Shown one piece after another: positions 7,022 to 14,361 of a stretch of DNA of 21,318 nt (the first letter of the stretch is position 1; each line of letters begins with the position of its first letter). Source of the DNA: a virus; the IMG/VR virus record IMGVR_UViG_3300027896_000265, positions 1 to 21,318 of that record; one strand, 5' to 3'. Made by a program: the position numbers and the translations under genes. Below the pieces are notes generated by a model. That model was not told where the DNA came from and did no database searches. It saw only the letters and a list, made by a program, of their open reading frames with translations.

Positions 7022-7902
7022 TATAAGTATACCTCACCAGCGTTTAAGAAACCTAATGGTTCAAATTCAGAGCCATTAACAAATTGTGCTTGTAATCTCA
7101 TAGTAGTAGCTAAGTCAGGACCAACAGTACCAGTATTATAAGCTGTACAAGCAGTAGTAGAACCATCCCAGTTAGTTACTGTATCTGCGTTTACATCATT
7201 TACCCAAACTAAATAAGATGCCCAGAAACTAGCTTCTTGATATGCAGTTGCTAATACATCACCAGAAGAAGCATTAACATCATATTCAAGTATACCAGCA
7301 ATAAGAGGAAAAGTAGTTGTACCTTGAACAGCAGAAATTAAAGCACCTGATGCAGTACCAGTTGCAGCCAAATCTGTTACGTTAGCTGCACCACCAGTAG
7401 AAGTAAAAGTTACTTGGTTAGTTAAAGTAATAGTAGGTACACCACCAGTAGCACCAGTAATTGTAGAAGCTTGGTAACCTGTATTCCAACCAGTTAAAGA
7501 ACCAGCAGTAAAAGTACCAACTGTAGTTGCAAAACCAGCAGCTAAAATAGCAGTAGAAGCAGCAGCATAACCAGTACCATCAACTAAACCTGACCAAATA
7601 GCAGCTAGTTGTAAAGCAGTTGCACCAGCAGAACCAGCAGTAAAAGTTAAACCACCTAAAATAATAGTTTGTGCAGAAGTTAAAGCAGGAAATTCTACTA
7701 CTGCTGATTCACTCAAACCTATATGAGCAATAACTTTACCTTGGTTAGCACCAGAAGTAACATACTGTAAGAAAGTACCAGCTTTTAGTACTTGTCCACT
7801 TTGTACAGTTACACTTTTACTATATCTATCAGTACTACGAAAATACTTAGGAGGTGTTTGACGACCTACATAAGGAAATAAACCACCATTATACGAAGTC
7901 AT
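7021..7902 (-). CDS. Head decoration protein (lambda gpD-like) with a large inserted beta domain, 293 aa
   Basis: The N-terminus has the D-family strand SKSVTVQSGQVLKAGTFLQY (about 28-47). The C-terminal half resumes with PLIAGILEYDVNASSGDVLA and a YQEASFWASYLVWV segment, as in D proteins. Between them (about residues 70-200) is an Ala/Gly/Thr-rich domain with the ILGGLTFTAGSAGAT then TFTAGSLTGW and VTFTSTGGAANVTDLAA pattern, known from surface-exposed beta repeats in bacterial and phage proteins. D trimers reinforce the shell, so the insertion should project outward. Lambda D is 110 residues. The gene is linked by TAATG overlaps to the protease upstream and the capsid gene downstream. Confidence 0.82.
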   Translation of the reverse strand: MTSYNGGLFPYVGRQTPPKYFRSTDRYSKSVTVQSGQVLKAGTFLQYVTSGANQGKVIAHIGLSESAVVEFPALTSAQTIILGGLTFTAGSAGATALQLAAIWSGLVDGTGYAAASTAILAAGFATTVGTFTAGSLTGWNTGYQASTITGATGGVPTITLTNQVTFTSTGGAANVTDLAATGTASGALISAVQGTTTFPLIAGILEYDVNASSGDVLATAYQEASFWASYLVWVNDVNADTVTNWDGSTTACTAYNTGTVGPDLATTMRLQAQFVNGSEFEPLGFLNAGEVYL

Positions 7903-8300
7903 TATCTAATACCTGCAAATAAGTCTTTGTCTTTACCAAGCTCTTCAAAACCTTTCATGATATTATCTTCCATAGTTTCAGGAGTAAGAGCAGTTTTAAT
8001 AGAATCAATAATTACTGCGTCAGCACTACCTAAACTACCAGCAGAAGTTTTAATTCCTGTTTGTTCACCTTTAGCTTCTGCTAAATCAGTAAACATATCA
8101 TTCATAGTATCTAAACTATAACCTTTTGTTAAAGCTTTAATAACAGTAGTATCTGAGATACCGAATGTTTTTGCAGCTTCAATACCTTTAACACATCTTT
8201 GTCTTTCTGTCTGAATAGCTTTACCAACATCAAGAGCTACCGATGCTTTTAAAGTGTCATGTTCAGCCATAAGAGCAATATATTTCTCTTCTGTTGTCAT
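7902..8300 (-). CDS. Possible nested scaffold protein from an internal in-frame start, 132 aa
   Basis: Within the protease-scaffold gene, Met289 (ATG at 8300) begins MTTEEKYIALMAEHDTLK, exactly at the start of the scaffold-like helical region and just after the flexible linker. A modest AGGT ribosome site lies 6 nt upstream. Lambda makes scaffold Nu3 from such an internal start inside the protease gene C, so a free scaffold is plausible. The ribosome site is weak and no direct evidence of expression can be seen in sequence. Confidence 0.45.
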   Translation of the reverse strand: MTTEEKYIALMAEHDTLKASVALDVGKAIQTERQRCVKGIEAAKTFGISDTTVIKALTKGYSLDTMNDMFTDLAEAKGEQTGIKTSAGSLGSADAVIIDSIKTALTPETMEDNIMKGFEELGKDKDLFAGIR

Positions 8301-9164
8301 TATAATACCTATGGGTTTTGTGGATAAATTTAAAACTTCTTCTTTAGGAAGCGGAACTTCCTCTTTTACTACTTCTTTTACTACTTTTTCTTCTTCTACT
8401 TTATCTGTTTTAATTGATAAAGTAGGAGTTAAACTATTAGCACCAAATAAAACACAACTATTTTCCATAACAGTCATATCTGAAATAACATAGAAATAAC
8501 CTCTAGCATCAACTAGGTCTTTATTAATAACATTAGGATAATATTGATCCCATAATGCTTTTTCTTCTGCATAATCTTCAGTATTGTTATTTATAGCTAT
8601 ATCTAAACCATTATAGCGTAAACCTATACTATGTTGATCTATCTTACCATTTTGGTAGAACTTAAAAACGTCAGCATTATAATCTTGCCTAATTGTTGTT
8701 TCCATAATTAGAGCAGTAGTATCTCCTGCTTGATCTAATCCTAGTTCCTTTAAAGACATAACCTCAGTATAGAAAGCAGTAACATCACCTACATGAGAAG
8801 TAGAAGTTTGCTTATGGTCAGCTATATGAGGGATAGTTAAGTTAGTTTTATTAGCAGCTACAGAACTATCATAAGCTGTGTCAGTAATAACATCCATGTG
8901 TAAGTCACAAAACCAAGCGGCATTACAGACAACTTTAACATCGAGTGTTGTAGAAGAGTCAACAGGTAAAGGATCAGTAGGGATTATAGCTGACTTAGTT
9001 GATTCTTCTTTAACTTCTCTTGTTTCCCTCTTAGCAATAACATGTGGTTTGTTAATTATACTAGAAGTATATTTTATGTCTGCTTTCTTAGCAGCAATAA
9101 GAGTTGACTTATTACTTTTTAAGTAACGAGCTGCTTCTTCTTTGCTTAAGTGTGATAAATCCAT
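7902..9164 (-). CDS. Prohead protease (HK97/S78-type) fused to scaffold domain, 420 aa
   Basis: Residues about 75-250 match the S78 prohead protease pattern: HIADHK (His117), then IDQHSIGL (Ser179), then MENSCVLFGAN (Glu234), giving an inferred His-Ser-Glu triad in family order. Residues 1-70 hold an N-terminal helix with KKADIK as in related phage proteases. Residues 255-275 are a Lys/Glu/Val linker, and 289-420 are helical and charged, the delta-domain or scaffold type. The protease matures the prohead by cleaving scaffold and capsid tails. The fusion means scaffold is delivered with its protease, and a nested start may also make free scaffold. The ATG at 9164 has AGGAA 6 nt upstream. The gene precedes decoration and capsid genes, coupled by TAATG. 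Confidence 0.87.
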   Translation of the reverse strand: MDLSHLSKEEAARYLKSNKSTLIAAKKADIKYTSSIINKPHVIAKRETREVKEESTKSAIIPTDPLPVDSSTTLDVKVVCNAAWFCDLHMDVITDTAYDSSVAANKTNLTIPHIADHKQTSTSHVGDVTAFYTEVMSLKELGLDQAGDTTALIMETTIRQDYNADVFKFYQNGKIDQHSIGLRYNGLDIAINNNTEDYAEEKALWDQYYPNVINKDLVDARGYFYVISDMTVMENSCVLFGANSLTPTLSIKTDKVEEEKVVKEVVKEEVPLPKEEVLNLSTKPIGIIMTTEEKYIALMAEHDTLKASVALDVGKAIQTERQRCVKGIEAAKTFGISDTTVIKALTKGYSLDTMNDMFTDLAEAKGEQTGIKTSAGSLGSADAVIIDSIKTALTPETMEDNIMKGFEELGKDKDLFAGIR

Positions 9165-9236
9165 ATAAATTCCTGAACAGTCTATCTTTTAGTAAACTTA
9201 GTGTAACAAACTAAATAAAAGAATACAAGCATTATC

Positions 9237-10712
9237 TTAACTTCCCGTAGTAGCACTTGTAGGTTTACCGTTATTTTGAGCTGGATTTTGTGGACTAGCA
9301 AAAAGAAAACCAAAACCCATATCATCTAACATAACTTTACTCTGTTCTATTTCTTCTTTAGTGTAACCACGTTCAGACCAAATAGCTGAAATAGGAGTAA
9401 AACCAGATACAACTTCTAGTAAATCAGCTTGACAATCTTTTAAATCATCTACTCCATACCATCTAGGATATTGGAAAGTAGGAAAAGCATCATCTACAGG
9501 ATAGTTTAATGCTACAGCTATCTCTTTGAATCTACTAGACCAAGGAGCTAACGCATCAGGAATAGTAATGATATTGTATATAAACTCAATGCGATTCCTA
9601 AAAGAGGTAAGAATAGCACGGATAGAACTAAAGTCCATTCCACTTGTATCACCACTTATTTGATAGTAAGGGATATTAATAGCCGAAGCTATTTTCTGGT
9701 ATTCTTCTTTCAATAATGAAACTAAATTAGGTCCAATATCTCTACTCTGAACTAATTGTATCTTTTCTCCAGGATTTGTATATTGTACACTTCCACCTGT
9801 AGATTTAAAATGTAATTGTGTTTTTGCATCATTATCATAAGCTCTACCTCTAGTACTAGCAGTACCAGTAGATAAATCAGCTATTCCACCTAATGCTCTT
9901 TCTATTACCCAAGAGATAGCAGAAGCAGAAGTTTGGGTTTGTACAGTAGCAGTACAAAGATCATCTATTTCATAAAGTGCAAGTAAGGAACTAGCTAATA
10001 AAGGTATACCTCTCCATTGATTACTTCTCTTTCTTTCAAAGATATGTATGATCTCGTTAGCTGGAACTGGTACTCTTAGTTGATTACTAATAGTAGAAGA
10101 TAAACCGAAATGTCTTTCTTGGAAGAAGTTATAGAATTCAGGTATATTAAGAGTTTCTTTATCAAAAGTAATACCATATCTAGTTCTACCATAAGGGAAA
10201 GTTTCTTTTTCTCCTAGTCCCATATAAGCTGCATCAAGATATTCTGCTTCTATACTTTGTATTTTAAGAGGAATTCTAGCAGGATTATTCTTCTTAACTA
10301 TAAGAAATCTACCAAAAGCTTCACCACTTTCAAAACGATCACCAAGCCAAGTAGCTTGTAAAGTATCTCCATTACCTTTACCATCTAAAGTAGGTTTAGC
10401 ATAATGTTCATCCCAAAGTTCTTGCATTAATGGGTGGCTTTGACCATCTTTAGTTTTCCATTGAACTTTAATAGCTCCATGAGAAGTAACAAACTTATCT
10501 CTAGCTGCACTTGCTACAGGATTATTTCTAACAACATGGCGGCAACGACTAGAAATAAATCTAAGTTCTGATATAGCAAGTAAGTCAGCATCAGCTATTA
10601 AAGCTTCTCTATGTGCATTTTTATAATCAGTACTAGCAGCATCGAAAGCAGGTCTATATAAAGTATTACCGTATGGATCAAACCCTTCCTTAGAATTTAT
10701 AAAATCTGTCAT
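9237..10712 (-). CDS. Portal protein (lambda gpB family), 491 aa
   Basis: The portal forms the dodecameric ring at the head vertex through which DNA is pumped. Family features seen are the N-terminal SRCRHVVRNNPVASAARDKFV region (about 54-74), EIIHIFERKRSNQWRGIPLL (about 218-237), the following helix ALYEIDDLCTATVQTQTSAS, and INIPYYQISGDTSGMDFSSI (about 343-362). Length is close to lambda B (533 aa). It starts 1 bp from the gpW-like stop and precedes the protease, the standard lambda order. The C-terminal 25 residues are Gln/Asn/Pro/Thr-rich and probably disordered. The assignment is secure. Confidence 0.93.
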   Translation of the reverse strand: MTDFINSKEGFDPYGNTLYRPAFDAASTDYKNAHREALIADADLLAISELRFISSRCRHVVRNNPVASAARDKFVTSHGAIKVQWKTKDGQSHPLMQELWDEHYAKPTLDGKGNGDTLQATWLGDRFESGEAFGRFLIVKKNNPARIPLKIQSIEAEYLDAAYMGLGEKETFPYGRTRYGITFDKETLNIPEFYNFFQERHFGLSSTISNQLRVPVPANEIIHIFERKRSNQWRGIPLLASSLLALYEIDDLCTATVQTQTSASAISWVIERALGGIADLSTGTASTRGRAYDNDAKTQLHFKSTGGSVQYTNPGEKIQLVQSRDIGPNLVSLLKEEYQKIASAINIPYYQISGDTSGMDFSSIRAILTSFRNRIEFIYNIITIPDALAPWSSRFKEIAVALNYPVDDAFPTFQYPRWYGVDDLKDCQADLLEVVSGFTPISAIWSERGYTKEEIEQSKVMLDDMGFGFLFASPQNPAQNNGKPTSATTGS

Positions 10713-10713
10713 A

Positions 10714-10980
10714 TTAGAACCTTTGTACAGTCATTGGAATATTAGTATTAGCTCTAAATACTTGAGTAGTAGCTGTCAGTGTATTTATATACTCGGTTAA
10801 GTTAAAGCGTTCCATTCTTAAAACTTTTAGCATATCTTGAGGATCAACAAAATCATAAACTCTTTTAAAAGCATGACTTCCTATTTCTACTCGTTTTCTT
10901 CTTGTACCAGCATAAATATCAGATAGAGCGGCATTTACTGTTAGTAATTCAGCTTGTGCTTCTATAAGTGTTAAATTCAT
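10714..10980 (-). CDS. Head-tail connector gpW-like protein, 88 aa
   Basis: A small protein between terminase and portal, the position of gpW in lambda. The sequence follows the gpW plan: N-terminal helix ending AALSDIYAGTRRKRVEIGS, short hairpin AFKRVYDFVDPQD, then helix MLKVLRMERFNLTEYINTLT. In lambda gpW (68 aa) this is GKR, a beta hairpin and a second helix. gpW plugs the portal after packaging so the tail can attach. GGGGAA precedes the ATG at 10980. The extra C-terminal tail after residue 70 is not in lambda. Confidence 0.8.
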   Translation of the reverse strand: MNLTLIEAQAELLTVNAALSDIYAGTRRKRVEIGSHAFKRVYDFVDPQDMLKVLRMERFNLTEYINTLTATTQVFRANTNIPMTVQRF

Positions 10981-10992
10981 TAGTAGTTCCCC

Positions 10993-11397
10993 TTAAAAAA
11001 GCTCAATTTCTTCTTTATATCTATTGATAATTATACCTAATTTAGCATAGATAGCAAATTGTTTCCTAGCTTCTTTAACTTCTCCTTCTTTATAAAGATT
11101 AGCTATATTAGATTGAGTAAATTTCTCTATACCTAAAGTAAAAATCAAACTTGTTAAGGCTATTAGTTGATTCTTCTTTAACTTAGGATAACTTACCCCA
11201 AATTGTTTTATTAAGCAGTTATTAATATTTTTTAATTGTGTTAGTAGTAATCTATCTGCTTGTTCTAAAGTACAAGTAGAACCATTATGTATATTAATAG
11301 TATAGTTATAACCTACAAACCAATAGCCAGCCTCATTTTTCCTAGCTAGAAGACTTGGTTTATTATACTTTTTTATAAAGGCTATTCTTTCTTTCAT
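10993..11397 (-). CDS. GH24 lysozyme-fold protein lacking all three catalytic residues, 134 aa
   Basis: Aligned by eye to T4 and P22 lysozymes, the fold signature is clear: EAGYWFVGYNYT at the active-site loop, TLEQADRLL, then NQLIALTSLIFTLGIEKFTQ and NIANLYKEGEVKEARKQF, ending RYKEEIELF. The residues equivalent to T4 Glu11, Asp20 and Thr26 are Asn, Asn and Phe, so hydrolysis is not expected. There is no signal peptide. It lies between large terminase and gpW, inside the packaging operon instead of a lysis cassette, so a structural or regulatory role is likelier. The ATG at 11397 is preferred: GGAG lies 5 nt upstream and it forms an ATGA overlap with the terminase stop. A TTG 15 nt upstream is in frame but poorly placed. 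Confidence 0.82.
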   Translation of the reverse strand: MKERIAFIKKYNKPSLLARKNEAGYWFVGYNYTINIHNGSTCTLEQADRLLLTQLKNINNCLIKQFGVSYPKLKKNQLIALTSLIFTLGIEKFTQSNIANLYKEGEVKEARKQFAIYAKLGIIINRYKEEIELF

Positions 11398-13367
11398 TTT
11401 GACTCCAACCAAATTTCAATAGCTTCCCAATGAGCATTAGTAAATTCTCTAATTCTCCTAAAATACATAGCATGAAAAGCATTTTTACAACTATCCATAG
11501 CTTCTTTTCTTTTACCTGTTATAAGTTTATAAACTTCCTTCTGACTATTAGAAGTTACATCTATAAGTTTCCTACAACTTGTCATTTGTTCCTCGAATCC
11601 TCCATAAGAAGTTTCATTAAAGTAAAATACATCATGCTTATTATCTGGATTTTTATTAAGTATAACTCTACGTAAGATTTCATCATGACATCTGTGCGCT
11701 CCCAAGGGGTATACAGGAACGCCCATAGTTTCAGCCATAGTTTTTCTGTATTGTAAGGCATTAACAATCTCCGTGTCTCTAGGTTCTCTGTAAATTTCAT
11801 CAGCAGAATATTTAAGTTCTCTTGTACCTTTAGTAGCTAAGACTACTTTTTTATGTTCCTCATTCATCATCTTAACCCAACGATAAACAAGTTCTACTGT
11901 TTGACCATCACCAGAATCTATACTTGTAGCTTCAATAGCAAGTTGTTTTCCACTTACATGAGGGATACCTTCAAGTATAATATTAGTTAATTTATCCCAA
12001 ACTGGATCTTCCCAATTAAAAACATTACCAAATATTTCTTCCCATTTAACTAACCAAGTACAACCATTTCTCCCAGCAACAAGTGTAACTACTGCAAATC
12101 TATTATGTTGAACATCTATACCTATAAAAGGTACAAGTCCTTCCATTGGAGCAATACCTTCAGGATAATTACTTCTAAGTTGTATCATCTCTTCTGTTTC
12201 TAAGCTAGAGAAACCACTTGCATAAGGTAAACCCATCTTATTATTATGAAAACTTTTTAAACTAGCTTCATTACCCATAGCGCAATCAAGATCAGCTAGT
12301 ATTTTAGCCTTAGCTAAGTTCTGGAAACTACTAGATCGAAAGGGTGACATAAGTTCACTAAAGCCAAATCCAAAAATATCAGTTATCTTAGGTTTATTAG
12401 GATGCCAACCTTTAGAAAAGTTACCTGTATGATCTACAAAACCATACTTCTTTCCATTAACTATATTTATATTTTTCTGATCAAAAGTCCAATTAGCTTG
12501 GCAATGTGGGCAAAGATAGTAAGCACTCTTAGGATCATATTTACCATAAATTTCATCTATAACTCGGTCTTGGAACTCATCGTAATGTAAATTACTAAAA
12601 CCTGAACCATCCATAGCTACAAGTTCGTTACATTCATGACATTCAGCCTTAAATATAAGTTGGTTACTCTGCTTAAATGCTTTTTCTACTCGGCTAAAAT
12701 CTTTATTAGTAGGAGTTCCACCAAAGATAAACTTACGCATCTTATCTGGGATAGTCTTCTGTCTTTCTCTAAAGTTACTAAAAGTATCTCCTTGCCCAGA
12801 TATGTTATCTTTCATATCATCTGGTTCTTCAAATAGCATCTTAGGATATGCTTTACTCTTTTGTGTGGCTATTGAACCAGCAGTATCAACAATTAAGCTA
12901 CCATTAGGAAACATATAATAGAAAGCAGACTCTTTATTCTTTGCAACCCCAACATTAATAAGAGTTTGTAAGATAGGTGTATTTTGTATGAAAGGTTTCC
13001 ATCTATCTTTAGCAAATAAAGCAGCAGCAGTCTTAATTGGAAATGCTAATAGCATATTACTTGGTTTAACATGTATAGAACTACCTAACCAATTAAATGT
13101 TACTTCACTCCAACCTATTTGTGCAGACTTCATTGAGGTTATATCTGGTATTCCTGGATTGTCTAAGCAATCATAAACATACTCCATATAAGGAGTTACG
13201 TTAGGATCAAAAGTACCTACACCTACAGAAGTTTCAGTAGAACTCATAACACGATACTTCTTAGCCCACTCTACTGTTGATATTCTTATAGGTGGTTTAA
13301 ATAAACTTAACAACTGACCAAAGAAACTTCTTTCAGATATATTTTCTAAAGTTCTAGTATAACTCAT
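11394..13367 (-). CDS. Terminase large subunit (lambda GpA family), 657 aa
   Basis: This is the packaging motor and end-cutting enzyme. The ATPase part has a variant Walker A, SMKSAQIGWSE (about 78-88, Lys80), a Walker B MLFEEPDD (177-184) and the coupling segment FGGTPT (215-220). Two Cys pairs, CHEC (243-246) and CPHC (286-289), suggest the zinc-binding insertion of GpA enzymes. The nuclease part begins at FIGIDVQHNR with Asp418 and continues through AIEATSIDSGDG, giving the acidic metal ligands. Length matches lambda gpA (641 aa). It is coupled to the small subunit by an ATGA overlap. GpA-type terminases usually cut at cos sites; no cos site could be identified in this window. Confidence 0.95.
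   Translation of the reverse strand: MSYTRTLENISERSFFGQLLSLFKPPIRISTVEWAKKYRVMSSTETSVGVGTFDPNVTPYMEYVYDCLDNPGIPDITSMKSAQIGWSEVTFNWLGSSIHVKPSNMLLAFPIKTAAALFAKDRWKPFIQNTPILQTLINVGVAKNKESAFYYMFPNGSLIVDTAGSIATQKSKAYPKMLFEEPDDMKDNISGQGDTFSNFRERQKTIPDKMRKFIFGGTPTNKDFSRVEKAFKQSNQLIFKAECHECNELVAMDGSGFSNLHYDEFQDRVIDEIYGKYDPKSAYYLCPHCQANWTFDQKNINIVNGKKYGFVDHTGNFSKGWHPNKPKITDIFGFGFSELMSPFRSSSFQNLAKAKILADLDCAMGNEASLKSFHNNKMGLPYASGFSSLETEEMIQLRSNYPEGIAPMEGLVPFIGIDVQHNRFAVVTLVAGRNGCTWLVKWEEIFGNVFNWEDPVWDKLTNIILEGIPHVSGKQLAIEATSIDSGDGQTVELVYRWVKMMNEEHKKVVLATKGTRELKYSADEIYREPRDTEIVNALQYRKTMAETMGVPVYPLGAHRCHDEILRRVILNKNPDNKHDVFYFNETSYGGFEEQMTSCRKLIDVTSNSQKEVYKLITGKRKEAMDSCKNAFHAMYFRRIREFTNAHWEAIEIWLESK
11403..11406 (-). 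promoter_or_regulatory. Ribosome binding site that fixes the start of the GH24-like gene
   Basis: GGAG on the minus strand lies 5 nt before the ATG at 11397, within the end of the terminase gene. It favours that ATG over the in-frame TTG at 11412 and implies translational coupling through the ATGA overlap. Confidence 0.7.
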
Positions 13368-14002
13368 AACATTAATTCAGCTTCTGCAACAATATCATCA
13401 AGATCAACTTCTTTCTCTAACATAGCTTTCACATACCTTTCACTATCAAGATCAGCTTGTGAACAAAGTCTATCTCCTAGATTAAATAAACTAACAAAAC
13501 ATTTATCTATAGTAGGCTGTAAAGCTGGTTCACTCTCAGCAGCATTTCTTAAAACACTAGCAATATTACTAACAATAGGTGAAATAAGTTCAAATAGTTT
13601 AGTTTTATCTAAAATAGACCCTCTATCTCTAATATTAGCTATATGTACTTGTTCTTCTCTAGCTTTATCTAGTTTAATTTTCTGAATGATACTAGCTTCT
13701 TGAATTTTAGGAAGACCACTCTCAGAGTCACTATTTCTATAGTTACGTTTTTTATCTTCTTTTTCTGAATTAAGTTTAACTCGTTCAAGAGCTACTTCTT
13801 GTTTTTCTTTATAATGACGAAAGACAGGTACAAGCATTTCTTGATAAGTACCACTAATAGGTATAATCCCTTTTGTCTTTAATTCGTTCCATGATTTATC
13901 ATTAATTCCTAATAGTTTTTTTAATCTACTATCAATACATTTATCTTGTAAGGAATAAGTAAATAAAATTTTATCTTCTGTAAGTTCTTGATTAGTTTCC
14001 AT
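13364..14002 (-). CDS. Terminase small subunit (Nu1-like), 212 aa
   Basis: This is the first gene of the leftward operon. Residues about 25-65 look like the Nu1-type winged helix-turn-helix: RLKKLLGINDKSWNELKTKG, followed by IIPISGTYQEM and VPVFRHYKEKQ. A charged linker (75-100) leads to a helical region (IIQKIKLDKAREEQVHIANI) with the pattern seen in many Nu1-like proteins, probably oligomerisation, and the C-terminal acidic helix is likely the contact with the large subunit. The protein selects the viral packaging site. AGGGA lies 5 nt before the ATG at 14002. The gene overlaps the large subunit start by ATGA. No DNA target can be read from the sequence. Confidence 0.82.
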   Translation of the reverse strand: METNQELTEDKILFTYSLQDKCIDSRLKKLLGINDKSWNELKTKGIIPISGTYQEMLVPVFRHYKEKQEVALERVKLNSEKEDKKRNYRNSDSESGLPKIQEASIIQKIKLDKAREEQVHIANIRDRGSILDKTKLFELISPIVSNIASVLRNAAESEPALQPTIDKCFVSLFNLGDRLCSQADLDSERYVKAMLEKEVDLDDIVAEAELML

Positions 14003-14012
14003 CTATCCCTAC

Positions 14013-14041
14013 TTGTTATACTATAATGTTTGTGGTATATT
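14013..14041 (+). promoter_or_regulatory. Rightward sigma70-type promoter for fibre operon
   Basis: TTGTTA (14013-14018) is followed after exactly 17 nt by TATATT (14036-14041). Expected initiation is near 14048, giving a leader of about 40 nt. Its -10 overlaps the leftward -10 by five bases, so the two promoters cannot be occupied at once. A second TATAAT at 14022-14027 has no good -35. Confidence 0.5.
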
Positions 14042-14065
14042 AAGCTAAATTGTTATTAATGTAAA
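14037..14065 (-). promoter_or_regulatory. Leftward sigma70-type promoter for packaging and head-tail operon
   Basis: On the minus strand TTTACA (14065-14060) is followed after exactly 17 nt by TAATAT (14042-14037). Expected initiation is near 14030, giving a leader of about 28 nt that includes AGGGA before the terminase ATG. Matches are 5 of 6 in the -35 and 4 of 6 in the -10. AT-rich DNA makes chance matches possible. Confidence 0.55.
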
Positions 14066-14087
14066 GTTAAATCACTTCTGGAATTTT

Positions 14088-14360
14088 ATGACTATAGGCA
14101 AAGCGGAAACTCTAGTAGATTTAGTAAAATCAAAACAAGAACTAGATGAACTATTTATTCAATGTCCAAGATTTATTAAGCATGATATAACAGAGGAACA
14201 AGTTTTATATATAGCTAGGAAAGCAGTACTCTTAGCTAAAGAGGATAGTGAAAGGGAATTAGGTAGGTTAACGAAGAAAGGGATTGTATATTTAATCGGA
14301 GCTATCCTAACAGGATTATCTTCATGGGCTATTCAATCAGGTTTCTTTACTAAAGGTTAA
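14088..14360 (+). CDS. Small one-pass membrane protein, 90 aa; weak holin candidate
   Basis: Residues 1-62 are charged and mostly helical (ITEEQVLYIARKAVLLAKED at about 34-53). Residues about 66-86 are a single hydrophobic span (IVYLIGAILTGLSSWAI) after a basic LTKK, predicting a cytoplasmic N-terminus and a short outer tail. It is the first gene of the rightward operon. GGA precedes the ATG, and the next gene begins 2 bp after the stop. No family is recognised with confidence. A role in lysis as a holin or antiholin is possible but no lytic partner lies next to it. It could equally be a virion or inner-membrane factor of adsorption. Confidence 0.7.
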   Translation: MTIGKAETLVDLVKSKQELDELFIQCPRFIKHDITEEQVLYIARKAVLLAKEDSERELGRLTKKGIVYLIGAILTGLSSWAIQSGFFTKG

Positions 14361-14361
14361 T

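Noticed and set aside
7927-9126. Several plus-strand open frames opposite the protease-scaffold gene
   Set aside because: They are the complement of a well-supported gene, lack ribosome sites and show no recognisable protein pattern.
9165-9236. Possible terminator or hairpin between portal and protease genes
   Set aside because: Only a 6-bp interrupted TTTAGT/ACTAAA pairing with a long loop and no T-run; this is within chance for AT-rich DNA.
11430-13176. Plus-strand and alternative minus-strand open frames over the large terminase gene
   Set aside because: Their compositions (Ile/Phe/Ser-rich) are what the complement of an AT-rich gene gives, and the terminase frame is unambiguous.
14022-14027. 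TATAAT as the main rightward -10
   Set aside because: No -35 at proper spacing; TTGTTA-N17-TATATT slightly downstream is better.
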